64,000 nt of DNA from Siphonodentalium dalli (GCA_032622095.1 CP136062.1:225384578-225448577), one strand, 5' to 3'. Numbered from the stretch's first letter, positions 9,838-21,949 are shown. Numbers and translations are program-made. Notes: generated from the letters alone by a model not told the origin.

Positions 9838-12800
9838 GAAACTATATAAACCTTGTTATCGGAAGGGATAGACTATATTTATACCCAGGAAACTATATAA
9901 ACCTTGTTATGGGAAGGGATAGACTATCTTTATACGCAGGAAACTATATAAACCTTGTTATGGGAAGAGATAGACCATCTTTATACCCCGGAAACTATAT
10001 AAAACTTGTTATGGGAAGGGATAGACTATCTTTATACGCAGGAAACTATATAAACCTTGTTATGTGAAGGGATAGACTATCTTTATACGCAGGAAACTAT
10101 ATAAACCTTGTTATGTGAAGGGATAGACTATCTTTATACCCAGGAAACTATATAAAACTTGTTATGTGAAGGGATAGACTATCTTTATACCCAGGAAACT
10201 ATATAAACCTTGTTATGGGAAGGGATAGACTATCTTTATACGCAGGAAACTATATAAACCTTGTTATGGGAAGGGATAGACTATCTTTATACCCAGGAAA
10301 CTATATAAACCTTGTTATGTGAAGGGATAGACTATCTTTATACGCAGGAAACTATATAAACCTTGTTATCGGAAGGGATAGACTATATTTATACCCAGGA
10401 AACTATATAAACCTTGTTATGGGAAGGGATAGACTATCTTTATACCCAGGAAACTATATAAACCTTGTTATCGGAAGGGATAGACTATATTTATACCCAG
10501 GAAACTATATAAACCTTGTTATAGGAAGAGATAGACTATCTTTATACGCAGGAAACTATATAAACCTTGTTATGTGAAGGGATAGACTATCTTTATACGC
10601 AGGAAACTATATAAAACTTGTTATGTGAAGAAATAGACCATCTTTATACCCAGGTAACTATATAAACCTTGCTATGGGAAGGGATAGACTATCTTTATAC
10701 CCAGGAAACTATATAAACCTTGTTATCGGAAGGGATAGACTATATTTATACCCAGGAAACTATATAAACCTTGTTATAGGAAGAGATAGACTATCTTTAT
10801 ACGCAGGAAACTATATAAACCTTGTTATGTGAAGGGATAGACTATCTTTGAACGCAGGAAACTATATAAAACTTGTTATGTGAAGGGATAGACCATCTTT
10901 ATACCCAGGTAACTATATAAAACTTGTTATGGGAAGGGATAGACTATCTTTATACCCAGGTAACTATATAAAACTTGTTATGGGAAGGGATAGACTATCT
11001 TTATACCCAGGAAACTATATAAACCTTATTATAGGAAGAGATAGACCATCTGTATACCCAGGTAACTATATAAAACTTGTTATGGGAAGGGATAGACTAT
11101 CTTTATACCCAGGAAACTATATAAACCTTGTTATGGGAAGGGATAGACTATCTTTATACCCAGGAATCTATATAAAACTTGTTATAGGAAGGGATAGACT
11201 ATCTTTATACGCAGGAAACTATATAAACTTTGTTATAGGAAGAGATAGACCATCTTTATACCCAGGAAACTGAGATGGACCATCTTTTATACCGAGGAAA
11301 CTGTATAAACGTGTTATAGTAAGAGATAAGAGGGAGACCACCTTTATACCCATGAAACTATATAAAACGTGGTATAGGAAGAGATAGATCATCTTTATAC
11401 CCAGGAAACTATATAAAACTTGGTATAGGAAGAGATAGATCATCTTTATACCCAGGAAACTATATAAAACGTGGTATAGGAAGAGATAGATCATCTTTAT
11501 ACCCAGGAAACTATATAAAACTTGGTATAGGAAGAGATAGATCATCTTTATACCCAGGAAACTATATAAAACGTGGTATAGGAAGAGATAGATCATCTGT
11601 ATACCCAGGAAACTATATAAAACGTGGTATAGGAAGAGATAGATCATCTTTATACCCAGGAAACTATATAAAACGTGGTATAGGAAGAGATAGATCATCT
11701 TTATACCCAGGAAACTATATAAAACGTGGTATAGGAAGAGATAGATCATCTTTATACCCAGGAAACTATATAAAACGTGGTATAGGAAGAGATAGATCAT
11801 TTTTATACCCAGGAAACTATATAAAACGTGGTATAGGAAGAGATAGATCATCTTTATACCCAGGAAACTATATAAAACGTGGTATAGGAAGAGATAGATC
11901 ATCTTTATACCCAGGAAACTATATAAAACGTGGTATAGGAAGCGATAGATCATCTTTATACCCAGGAAACTATATAAAACGTGGTATAGGAAGAGATAGA
12001 TCATCTTTATACCCAGGAAACTATATAAAACGTGGTATAGGAAGAGATAGATCATCTTTATACCCAGGAAACTATATAAAACGTGGTATAGGAAGAGATA
12101 GATCATCTTTATACCCAGGAAACTATATAAAACGTGGTATAGGAAGAGATAGATCATCTTTATACCCAGGAAACTATATAAAACGTGGTATAGGAAGAGA
12201 TAGATCATCTTTATACCCAGGAAACTATATAAAACGTGGTATAGGAAGAGATAGATCATCTTTATACCCAGGAAACTATATAAAACGTGGTATAGGAAGA
12301 GATAGATCATCTTTATACCCAGGAAACTATATAAAACTTGGTATAGGAAGAGATAGATCATCTTTATACCCAGGAAACTATATAAAACGAGGTATAGGAA
12401 GAGATAGATCATCTTTATACCCTGCAAACTATATAAAACTTGTTATAGGAAGAGATAGATCATCTTTATACCCAGGAAACTATATAAATGTGGTATAGGA
12501 AGAGATAGATCATCTTTATACCCAGGAAACTGTATAAAACTTGGTATAGGAAGAGATAGATCATCTTTACACCCAGGAAACTATATAAAACGTGGTATAG
12601 GAAGAGATAGATCATCTTTATACCCTGCAAACTATATAAAACTTGTTATAGGAAGAGATAGATCATCTTTATACCCAGGAAACTGTATAAACGTGGTATA
12701 GGAAGAGATAGATCATCTTTATACCCAGGAAACTGTATAAACGTGGTATAGGAAGAGATAGACCATCTTTATACCCAGGAAACTGTATAAACGTGGTATA

Positions 12801-13430
12801 GGAAGAGATAGACCATCTTTATACCCAGGAAACTGTTTAAACGTGGTATAGGAAGAGATAGACCATCTTTATACCAAGGAAAATGTATAAACGTGGTATA
12901 GGAAGAGATAGACCATCTTTATACCCAGGAAACTGTATAAACGTGGTATAGGAAGAGATAGACCATCTTTATACCCATGAAACTGTATAAACGTGGTATA
13001 GGAAGAGATAGACCATCTTTATACCAAGGAAAATGTATAAACGTGGTATAGGAAGAGATAGACCATCTTTATACCCAGGAAACTGTATAAACGTGGTATA
13101 GGAAGAGATAGACCATCTTTATACCCAGGAAACTGTATAAACGTGGTATAGGAAGAGATAGACCTTCTTTATACCCAGGAAACTGTATAAACGTGGTATA
13201 GGAAGAGATAGACAATCTTTATACCCAGGAAACTGTATAAACGTGGTATAGGAAGAGATAGACCATCTTTATACCAAGGAAAATGTATAAACGTGGTATA
13301 GGAAGAGATAGACCATCTTTATACCCAGGAAACTGTATAAACGTGGTATAGGAAGAGATAGACCATCTTTATACCAAGGAAACTATATAAACCTTGTTAT
13401 AGGAAGAGATAGACCATCTTTAATTATATG
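9838..13430 (+). repeat. 3.6-kb minisatellite, 51- then 50-bp units, about 70 copies
   Basis: The unit begins ggaaactatataaa, continues g(g)ttataggaagagatagaYc and ends atctttataccca. Three zones are visible. From about 9838 to 11270 units have ccttgttatgggaagggata. From about 11370 to 12470 they are very homogeneous with cgtggtataggaagagatag and a 51-bp period. From about 12670 to 13400 the period is 50 bp, with ctgtataaacg. Because 51 is divisible by three, the middle block gives a spurious 402-residue ORF of a 17-residue repeat on the minus strand. There are no spacers, so it is not a CRISPR array. Confidence 0.97.
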
Positions 13431-13546
13431 AAATCACCATTTTCTCCATAAACTGTCATGCCCATGTTAGGATGCACACCCATGTGTTTTTGTTTTTATT
13501 ACTTCACACAAACTATGTTCCCGTTTGGGACTTTCTATTATATTAA

Positions 13547-13938
13547 AGGAACTCAATCCGATTCGGTGGTCCCCCATATCATCAGATTCCAACAACAACA
13601 ACATTTTGTTAAATGCTGCTTCAGTTATCAGAATCGAGTTATTGCCCAAAATAATGCCAACCACAGTCAACTATAGTATAAAATTGCCAAAAACCTAATA
13701 TTTATTAACATTTTCAAATATCTGACACAAAACATCCACTTGATTTTAGAGTTATCCATCTTCATCCACAATTTGGTCAGAGAAAGTCTTCCCGTCGACA
13801 GTTACTGGGCCACTTGAAAATTACCGGTGGTGAAAAATAATAGATTTCAAACATCGATATCTGATCACTCCGAGCTTTGGTGGTTGGGTTCCTCGACTCC
13901 AATCAAATACTTTTTACCCCTGAAGCCAAGGAAATATT
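13547..13938 (+). mobile_element. TTAA-flanked MITE, family Q, diverged copy
   Basis: TTAA at 13543-13546 is followed by AGGAACTCAATCCGATTCGG. The right half keeps gaaaaataatagatttcaaa, atcgatatctgatcactc and ttcctcgactccaatcaa, as in the 6409 copy. The right terminus is decayed, so the end is approximate. The interior (caacaacaacaaca, ttttagagttatcc) is shared with the partial copy at 24043-24294. Confidence 0.7.
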
Positions 13939-13959
13939 AATGTGCGAGCGTTAATTCGG

Positions 13960-14940
13960 AATATGCATCTTTAAAGAGACTCAAGTCACTCACAGTGGGT
14001 AAAGTGCAAACATCTAAAAGTCTGTAAAAACATCACAACTGACAGAACATGGAAAATAGATCAACTTTGTTCTTATGTTGATTATTGATGGTTCTCTAAT
14101 AACGAAAGATCGCTTGTAGAAACCATTGCTATAAAACAATTTGTCAACAAACGTCTAATCCTCAAGTACGTTCAAGAATTTTAGTCAGAATATGATTTTC
14201 ATAATATTTTTCAATACTTTGACCTTCAAGTTTTCATGCAATGTTTACCGTCAAGTTTTGATTTATTTCTTCAAACTATTTGGACTGCGTTTGGTAAGTA
14301 TACAATATTGTTTACATAACAATGATTTTTACATCCGAAATTTCATCATTAGAGAGTTATTAATAATGAAAATAAGAACAATCCAATCTATTATTACGTG
14401 TACTTGTTGATGATAGTTGTTTTACAGACTTTCACATAAAAAGATCGGATTAATTTTACAAAACTCCGTATTAGTGATCAAAAACTCGCTATTGAAAGAG
14501 GTAGACATCATCAGCCTATAATTAAGGAGGGGAAGAGACTGTGCCTTAAATGCAGGACCGGTTCTGATATAGAAAATGAGTATCATTTCATTTTGGAATG
14601 TTCACACTATTTCGATCTCAGAAATGAACTTTCCCAAACTGTTAGTAGATATCACAGTAATTTTACAAGTATATGTCAAACGGTCAGAATTTTAATGTTA
14701 TAATGAAAAATAATAACCCTGAAAGAAGCAGCAAAATCAGCAACGTGGTCCGGCGCTTCTTTGATAAGCGTTCTGAATGAATGAATATTATGCTTGCCAT
14801 CACACAATAAAATACACGTAGCTAGACATGCCATGTTCACATGTAATTGTTTATTAATTGTTGCTTTATTATGAATTGTATTGTTAGCATACTGCCGTAT
14901 TGGTGTTTATGCTAATAAATCGTATCGTATCGTATTATTT
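13960..14940 (+). mobile_element. 3' end of a non-LTR (LINE) retrotransposon
   Basis: A decayed C-terminal coding tail (14449-14785) is followed by a short 3' region ending in gctaataaatcgtatcgtat, that is, a short repeated cgtat tail as is usual for LINEs. The element is 5'-truncated; its left limit is not clear. No endonuclease or reverse transcriptase core remains. Confidence 0.65.
14449..14705 (+). pseudogene. LINE ORF2 C-terminal zinc-binding tail
   Basis: One frame reads INFTKLRISDQKLAIERGRH and then a C-x2-C...H-x4-C motif (CLKC, then EYHFILEC). This is the small zinc-binding tail that ends many CR1/L2/Jockey-type reverse transcriptase proteins. A frame change near 14700 is followed by residues ending in RRFFDKRSE and a stop at about 14780. 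A homologous tail from a different element ends the fragment at 41442-41624. Confidence 0.7.
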
Positions 14941-15063
14941 CACATGAACCCAATTCGAACGCTTTGTGACTTGTGTCCCTTTAAATCTTATATGTCTATT
15001 TTGAGGTTTCAACATATGCAGTCATATAGTGATTGCCCAACAACTATCGAAATATATAGTTAC

Positions 15064-15188
15064 CCCATTCCGTAAAGTGTCGACAATCATGCCATGAAAC
15101 ATGGTGATATCTAGACCGTCAATCTTTAGGTCTCCATAGGAAAAGATGCACTTCGTGTCTTTGAACGTTGCAATGCCGTCGTTGTATA
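15064..15188 (-). CDS. Exon 5 of TULIP/BPI-like secreted protein gene
   Basis: Minus-strand exon of 125 nt between an acceptor (gatattttgcag, intron 4) and a weaker donor (GGG|gtaact). It opens with two bases that complete a codon begun by the last G of exon 4, then has 41 uninterrupted codons and ends in phase 0. The product contains YNDGIATFKDTKCIFSYGDL and KIDGLDITMFHG, then LRNG. The pattern Cys-x-I-x-x-x-G-D-L-K-I followed by a hydrophobic stretch and LRN resembles the strand after the conserved Cys and the following helix of BPI/LBP N-terminal barrels. Later exons were not found in 1-15063, so the gene is partial. The MITE at 15212-15671 ends only 24 bp upstream of the acceptor. Confidence 0.8.
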
Positions 15189-15211
15189 CTGCAAAATATC
15201 AAACGCATTAA

Positions 15212-15671
15212 AGGCCCACTTAATTTTCGAGTCTCCGATTATTTATTTTATAGTGATTTGATATACGGTTTTAATAACAATCTATGCCATAAAATATGAT
15301 TAAAATACTATAATTCATCACTATTTGAAACATCTGTGTCTCAGAAGATGCCAACAGAGAAATAGAAAACTGCTGAAGACTTCCCCCACTGGCACCCAGA
15401 ATGCAACAGAATTCAAACTTTTTCAATGAAAGGGGAAGAACTCGATCTTTAATATATAGAGTTTTTCCCCCTGCATTGAAAATAATACTGATTTTTACTT
15501 CAATCTTGATGACAAAACGCATTGGCAACTCAACAAAAACAACATGTCCACAGTTTATTGCACCGGATAAGTTGATAATACAATGTTTTGGAGCTTCCTC
15601 TTTCAAATGGTATATAATATGGCATATATTTTATATAAAGTAATCTGGGGGTTCGAAAATTAAGTGGGCCT
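15212..15671 (+). mobile_element. TTAA-flanked MITE, family R, copy E1
   Basis: TTAA at 15208-15211 and 15672-15675 flank a 460-bp element with ends AGGCCCACTTAATTTTCGAG and, inverted, gaaaattaagtgggcct. The interior has tacaatgttttggagcttcc and tcaaatggtatataatatgg, shared with E2 (19785) and E3 (20702). Non-coding. It lies in intron 4 of the TULIP-like gene, against the exon 5 acceptor. Confidence 0.88.
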
Positions 15672-15675
15672 TTAA

Positions 15676-16884
15676 AATTACGGATTATGATCGGGATCTG
15701 ATAATAGCTAGAATTTTAGGGAACCTTAAGTCGGGATTTGAACAGGATTGTATGCATATTCCGTGATCTCATCATAAGTGTTACCGGAATATAACAGAAA
15801 TGAGATCGGTATAATCACTGTTGCTCATCTGTTCCCCGAAGATCATTCCTGTCCCGTTTTAAGTTTCATTTCGATTTTGATCGTGTCCCCCCTTCGATTC
15901 CGATTTTGAAATGTTTTTGGAAGTTGAAAAGGTGGAAAAACGAGAAAACAAATGCCTGGCAGGCGAGTCTGTTAACATGTATTTTGGGTCATTGTGAGGG
16001 TGATAAATGAATATCATCGGATTTACGCCGTTTTACCAGTTTGTGTTAAATTAGAGTACGGGAGCGAATAAAGTGACACGGACGGACAATTATAGAATCG
16101 TGGCCATGAAATGGCTGTCAAAATGGCCGCAACTCCAAGCCATAACACGGAGAAAGCAAAATATTGGATAACCACATTGGAGTGAAAATACGTAATGGTA
16201 ATATACAAGTCGGTTGTTAAATATCATTAAAGGTACACAGACCATTAAACAGATCCACCTGAACGATTTATCGGCCTCAAGTCAAACCCCCAATGGTTTA
16301 CGTCTCTAAAGTTTGGGTTTTCTGATTATCCAACATCCAACAGTTACTGTCGGGCAAAAATAGTAATTTTGGACATACAGCAAACAAGCTCATGTTTTGT
16401 CTTACAGCGCATGGTAGTTTCATTCGGCATGATGATTAATTATTGAATATAACGCCTATAGTTAAGTGCATACTCTAGCGGTATAAATACTAGTTATATT
16501 TCCGGAATTGTCAACACTCCTGGCAATAATAAACTATACAGAAATGTCTTTGCTAATCCGAGCGATTTGAGAAAAAACCAGTGGCTGTATGAAAGAAAAT
16601 ATATATTAATAAAAAATTCAATAGTTGCTGCACTGGTGTTTACAAACCGATGTGAATGGTCAAGTTGGTTATAGTAACTAATACAACCAGTATTAAAATA
16701 TTTCGCAATATATACGCTGTTGAATGTTTGATACACATAGTGGCTTTTCCTATAGATAAGTTAAGATTATATGAATACCGCGAGAAACTTTAGAAAAAAT
16801 AACGGTAATTTTCTTAACAACATCAGTTTGCCCTAACAGCAAAATAGCAATTCAGCAGGACACTCCAGCATCACAGCACATCAG
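15676..16884. other. Intron 4, nothing recognised
   Basis: Unique intronic DNA. A minus-strand acceptor-like ctttcatacag near 16600 precedes a 28-codon open frame in the right phase, but the sequence is unlike the family and ends in a stop, so it was not used as an exon. Confidence 0.45.
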
Positions 16885-17655
16885 CAGGGCCCTATACTAT
16901 AGAACACAATTATTGTAATCACAAGCTTCTGTGAGGCACACACAAGGCGTCGATTACCATAGACCTCCACTCTTATTCTAACAGTGTATAGGCGACTTCT
17001 TGTAATTCCGCGTGCACATGCATAGTGACCAATAAAATAATAAGTTTTTCACATGTGACTTGATTGACCAATGAAAAAAATGATTCCTCGGAGACACTCA
17101 TTGATATGTTATCGCTAGTGCATGGGTGAGCCGTGTTCAATTTGATTAGTGGTAATCGGTATCCTTTAAATACTCGCCCAGTGAGTACACCGCAACCGTT
17201 CGTGCATTGTGTTATATTTCATCAATGGTTATCGTCTGTTCCAACAATTCAAGTCGTACGATGTATTTCAATTTCTAGTTGGTTGTCATTCAGAATCGCT
17301 GCAGTATTCTATTGATAATATGTACAAGAGACGTAGCTAGAAGGTCTCAGGTGCAGGTTTAAACTCCAAGATGTGTACCCCCAAAGGAGACCCTCTAACA
17401 ACGTCCCTGCACGAATGTCATAATTGGTCAATACTCCAATACAGACTTTAGGTTGTTTTCCACGAGACAACCGCTTGATTGCCGCAGTGTGAATGCCATT
17501 CTGACCAAACCCAATCACCCATCGGCAATGAGCCCATAAGCACACGGGTATAATCTACACTATTACAATACAGTGGTCTATCGCACTGCCCGCCTCCTGT
17601 GTACCTCCCTTAACCTTGTGATTACAATTATTATGGTCCATAGTACAGGGCCCAG
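16885..17655 (+). mobile_element. hAT-type non-autonomous element with about 80-bp TIRs
   Basis: Left CAGGGCCCTATACTATAG, right (inverted) (t)GGGCCCTGTACTATGG, and both arms continue through attgtaatcacaag. CAGGGCCC-like ends are common in hAT elements. The flanks (cacatcag and gaccactt) do not form a clean 8-bp duplication, so the superfamily is provisional. The ORF at 17309-17545 lies inside it and is not recognised. Confidence 0.65.
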
Positions 17656-17727
17656 GACCACTTGATAGGGGGTGGTTACACGCCCATGTGTTATCGTGCA
17701 TGAATACTCTACATATTATATACCCAC

Positions 17728-17798
17728 CGACAACCAGTTCCGATGAGAAATTGAGGTCTGTAATAACGACATCTAACTTCGCATGTGCGATGGCTCCC
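17728..17798 (-). CDS. Exon 4 of TULIP/BPI-like secreted protein gene
   Basis: A 71-nt minus-strand exon with acceptor tgcacatttcag and donor G|gtgggt. One base completes the codon begun by the final TT of exon 3 (giving Leu), 23 codons follow, and a final G begins the codon completed in exon 5 (giving Val). The product is GAIAHAKLDVVITDLNFSSE followed by LVV. It has alternating hydrophobic residues, as expected of beta strands, and aligns in pattern with the G-x-F-D-L-S-V-x-G-L-S-I stretch of BPI-type proteins. Short exons of this size are usual for this region in that family. All three facts (splice sites, open frame, phase) agree with the neighbours. Confidence 0.85.
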
Positions 17799-18219
17799 CT
17801 GAAATGTGCAATCCCAATTTATATATGTATTATGAGCATTCAACATCTAAATAAATAAATATCTTATATTGTACACAATTTGTATATCTTCATATAGTTT
17901 CCTTGATGATGAATAAAAAAGCGTTTACCGACGAAGATCCCCGAACAGTTTTCGTTATATCATTTCACCCAAAGGTGATATTGGCGTAGATCAATTTAGC
18001 TGTTAGTTAGCAGCCAATATCGTATGGATGTTGGTTTACCATTATTATTAGAATAGATAGATTAATTAATTAATTAATTAAACTAAATCTGATCACCCTA
18101 CGATACAACATTCGGAGGAATATATGTATATCTAGGGCAGTACAAGGTTTTTAAATTCAAGATGTATGTTAATGCTGATCCATTACAGTTAATTTAAACG
18201 TCAGTACATTAATACTTAC

Positions 18220-18342
18220 AATTTTATTGTTACATCAAGATCAAACGCGAATTTCCCGACATCGGCCAACACGGTAAATCCATTAATATCGGGTTGAAAG
18301 TTAATGTCAAACTTCTCATCTTCCATCGCTGTAATGCGTGCT
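18220..18342 (-). CDS. Exon 3 of TULIP/BPI-like secreted protein gene
   Basis: A 123-nt minus-strand exon with acceptor cttaatttcag and a strong donor TT|gtaagt. The first base completes the TC of exon 2 (giving Ser), 40 codons follow, and TT remains for exon 4. The product starts ARITAMEDEKFDINFQPDIN and continues GFTVLADVGKFAFDLDVTIK. The second half is a run of alternating polar and hydrophobic residues, as in an amphipathic beta-strand barrel. The other open frame across this exon (18230-18625) runs into the intron and is a shadow. Intron 3 is only about 420 bp. Confidence 0.86.
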
Positions 18343-18417
18343 CTGAAATTAAGAGAGTATTTTCGTTCTCACCCATTGTTTGTTTTATACATAAGCACGT
18401 ATACACGATTGTTGAAG

Positions 18418-18778
18418 GCACGGATGACCTTCGCAGTGGGTATGCTGTTAAATGAGCCACATCCGTTAAAACTACCATGAACCGAACGAATATTGAAACA
18501 TAGACATATTTTGTTCTTATACAAATCATAAATATCGCGTATAATAGTATTTTATTGTTCATAAGCTGTGTTATGTAAACAAAAGCCAGATTCTGTAATG
18601 TTTTTGGCTTTTGTTTACATAACAAAGCGTCGATCTTGACAATAACATACTATTATACGCGATATTTATGATTGGTATAAGAACAAGGTTTGTCTATATT
18701 TTAATAATCTATCTGTTTGAGGCGGTTTTAACGGATGTGACTATTTTAACAGCATACCCAACACGAAGGCCATCCATT
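18418..18778 (+). repeat. Fold-back element in intron 2
   Basis: Palindrome of about 360 bp. Left arm ccttcgcagtgggtatgctg, aaatatcgcgtataatagta and tatgtaaacaaaagcca; right arm the inverse of each, with a centre near 18595. It lies 76 bp upstream of exon 3 in the direction of transcription. No terminal duplication was fixed. Confidence 0.8.
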
Positions 18779-18899
18779 CCTTTAAAATGACAACAATAAC
18801 CTTTACATTGTGAGATCAGCAGCTACTCCATGCACTGTTCGTGTATGTATGTGTTGAAATAATGACAAGAATATCTGTGAACGTAGAAATAATAATTAT

Positions 18900-19100
18900 G
18901 TCAACCAGAATGGCCGCCATCTTGGATGTAGATGACCATTTCCCTACCCCAATGTAATTAGAATACTGTAACCCAATATTACCTACCAACATGTAAGCAT
19001 GGATAGAGTTCGTGTAATAGTTACGCCAATGGCAGAAAGAAAATAAATGGACACAGACGATTTTACAATTTGTGTTTGCCATTTTAGCCGCCATCTTGGA
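18900..19100 (+). repeat. Two copies of a GCCGCCATCTTGGAT-type repeat
   Basis: gaatggccgccatcttggat near 18910 and ttagccgccatcttggattt near 19085 head two similar stretches. The core resembles the ccatcttggat block of the 155-bp family, but the remainder differs. Confidence 0.45.
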
Positions 19101-19198
19101 TTTGGGTAACTGTTTCTTGAAGTTAGTGTAAGTAAATGTACTTCGCAAACATTATCAGCAACTTGACAGCAAGTACTAATGGACCTGTCGTGACAATA

Positions 19199-19452
19199 AG
19201 GGTACGTTCATACATTGGCAAGTTTGCACAATATGTTTTGCAGGCATTTTGCTGTAGAAAACCACATGCTGCCAGAATATGAACGAAAACGTGCATATAA
19301 CATGCATCTTTACCAACGTGAACCACACGAGAAGTACGATTTCTGTAGTTCCACTTTTAACGGTGCTGCTGGTATGCTGGCACCATTTCGTTTTCTATGA
19401 CGAAATGCCTACGAACCATACCGTGCAAACTTGCCAGTGTATGAACGTAGCC
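19199..19452 (+). mobile_element. MITE with about 30-bp terminal inverted repeats
   Basis: Left ggtacgttcatacattggca plus agtttgcac; right gtgcaaacttgccagtgtat plus gaacgtagcc. These pair over about 28 of 30 positions. Length is about 250 bp and the element is non-coding. The target duplication is not clear, so the superfamily is left open. Confidence 0.75.
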
Positions 19453-19784
19453 AATAGCTCATTGATGTAAAATTGAAGGATTTACTTTGTTTTACAGATT
19501 CCGATCGCCACTTGGGCCTCCATCTTCAATTTGCGTGAGTGTATCTCAACTAAAAATTAACAGAAAAACTGGGCCCAGAATCCCTTACACATATTTAATC
19601 ATGGATGGAGCTGTTGTAACAATAACACCCATTGATTCGAAACGGGCATCACGCGATTAGCGTATATATTATCAGCTTTGACAAAGTTATTTCGCCATTT
19701 GCAAATACGTGATATCGGGCAAAAACATTCGGCCGGAAATAGCACCTTTTGTATATGCACGCGATTGAAGAGCGAAATATACAT

Positions 19785-20157
19785 AAAGGTCACTTATTTT
19801 TTGAATCACCAATCACACTATATAAAATATATGTCATATTATATACCATTCGAAAGAGGAAGCTCCAAAACATTGTATTATCAATTGACGTGGTCGACTA
19901 AACTGGGGACATGTTGTTTTACCGATGTGCGTTCGGTGCTTAATTTTGATCCGGACTGTAAAATCTATTATTCTCAATGGAAGGGGAATAACTCTATCTC
20001 TTAGTTTGAATTATGATGCATTCTGGGACGACAACGGGGTTGTTGGACAGTATTTTAGTGGAATATCTATATTTTTGGTTCCTCTTCCAAATGGTATATA
20101 ATATGGAATATGTTGTGTATAATGTGATCTGGGAATTCGAAAATTATAAGTGGGCTT
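19785..20157 (+). mobile_element. Family R MITE, decayed copy E2
   Basis: The left end aaaggtcacttattttttga and right end aaattataagtgggctt are degraded family R termini; TTAA follows on the right. The interior gaggaagctccaaaacattg and aatggaaggggaataactct are shared with E1 and E4. Intronic (intron 2). Confidence 0.7.
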
Positions 20158-20701
20158 TTAACCGACGTTCACGGTTAGATGGTTATTCAATATGAGTAGG
20201 TACCACGCGAAGTTAGGATTACATTTCGAAGTGAGTATCCTGAGTTAATTGGAAGTGTGATAACCGAAGAAACCTACTTTTGATTAAATGAAGCTTTAAT
20301 TGTCTGAAACAGATTACAACACCATCAACTTTAGTCGTATAAAGTTAAATTCACATATTGGGAGGGTGGGCTTACAACGCCATAAGTAATCAACTTTAGT
20401 CGTACATAAAGTTAAATTCACATATTGGGAGGGTGGGCTTGATGGAGCTTTGTGGTAGCTCATTAAAATCACTTCTTTTCTTAACACACGTTCTTTAAAT
20501 TAAAGTTTGTTATAAAAGTGTAACGGGACAGGACTCGGTCCAAAACAGCATCAACCCAACCGATATACCAAGCGGAAGTGGACCGAGACGACTTTGTCTA
20601 CCACGAATGACTCCGATTTGCAGCGGTAACATAACAATATTACACCGAAGACTACCTGGGACAATCGTTCCGTATGTGACTTTATCAAATCGGGGCATTA
20701 A

Positions 20702-21890
20702 ATGCCCCCTTAATCTTTGAGTCCCCGATTATTTCTATACACCATAGTCAGTGTTATTAATTAAAGGCCCACTTAATGTTTGAGCCTCCGATTATTTATA
20801 TACATAGTCAGTGTTATTAAAGGCCCACTTAATGTTTGAGTCCCTGATTATTTACATACAGAGTCAGTGTTATTAAAGGCCCACTTAATGTTTGAGTCCC
20901 TGCCAGTGATTATTTATATACATAGTCAGTGTTATTAAAGGCCCACTTAATGTTTGAGTCCCCGATTACTTCTATACAGAGTCAGTGCTATTGAAGGTCC
21001 ACTAATGTTTGAGTCCCTGATTATTTATATACAGAGTCAGTGTTATTAAAGGGTCACTTAATGTTTGAGTCCCCGATTATTTATATACATAGTCAGTGTT
21101 ATTAAAGGCCACTTAATGTTTGAGTCCCTGATTATTTATATACATAGTCAGTGTTATTAAAGGTCCACTTAATGTTTGAGTCCCTGATTATTTATATACA
21201 TAGTCAGTGTTATTAAAGGCCCATTTAATGTTTGAGTCCCCGATTATTTATATACATAGTCAGTGTTTTTAAAGGCTCACGTAATGTTTGAGTCCCCGAT
21301 TATTTATATACAGAGTCAGTGTTATTAAAGGCTCACTTAATGTTTGAGTCCCCGATTATTTATATACAGAGTCAGTGTTATTAATTAAAGGCCTACTTAA
21401 TGTTTGAGTCCCCGATTATTTATATACAGAGTCAGTGTTATTAAAGGCCCACTAATTGTTTGAGCCCCCGATTATTTATATACAGAGTCAGTGTTATTAA
21501 TTAAAGGCCTACTTAATGTTTGAGCCCCCGATTATTTATATACAGAGTCAGTGTTATTAAAGGCTCACTTAATGTTTGAGTCCTCGATTATTTATATAAA
21601 GTCAAGTGTTATTAAAGGTCCACTTAATGTTTGAGTCCCCGATTATTTCAATACATAGCCAGTGTTATTGATAATTGTCGGATATAGTATGTTTGTACAT
21701 AGGTCGATTAAAGGCCAACTTAATGTTTGAGTCCCCGATTATTTATATACAGAGTCAGTGTTATTAAAGGCTCACTTAATGTTTGAGTCCCCGATTATTT
21801 ATATAAAGTCAAGTGTTATTAAAGGTCCACTTAATGTTTGAGTCCCCGATTATTTCAATACATAGCCAGTGTTATTGATAATTGTTGGCA
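20702..21890 (+). repeat. 56-bp tandem array, about 20 copies, built from a MITE end
   Basis: The unit starts aaaggcccacttaatgtttg, continues agtccccgattatttatata and ends ca(t/g)agtcagtgttatt. Its first bases are the family R terminal inverted repeat. Variants include a TTAATTAA spacer in some units and a 50-bp interruption at 21663-21712. The same unit in the opposite orientation forms the array at 28470-30335. Confidence 0.95.
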
Positions 21891-21949
21891 TGAAATAAAA
21901 CCAAATAGATATATAAGAGTGTCCACCAAGTGCTAGATATTGTCCGATT

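Noticed and set aside
11219-12427. 402-residue minus-strand ORF of a perfect 17-residue repeat
   Set aside because: It exists only because the minisatellite period is 51, divisible by three. It starts and stops where the period slips and has no gene context.
9838-13430. CRISPR-like array
   Set aside because: Repeats are contiguous with no unique spacers, and the DNA is eukaryotic. The same holds for the arrays at 20.7, 24.6 and 28.5 kb.
16494-16605. Possible extra exon after acceptor ctttcatacag (minus strand)
   Set aside because: The phase would fit exon 3, but the peptide is a short hydrophobic run ending in a stop, and exon 4 at 17728 already fits the same position better.
17309-17545. 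78-residue ORF with GFGQNGIHTAAIKRL
   Set aside because: It lies entirely within the inverted-repeat element at 16885-17655 and I cannot match it to a family; no splice support.
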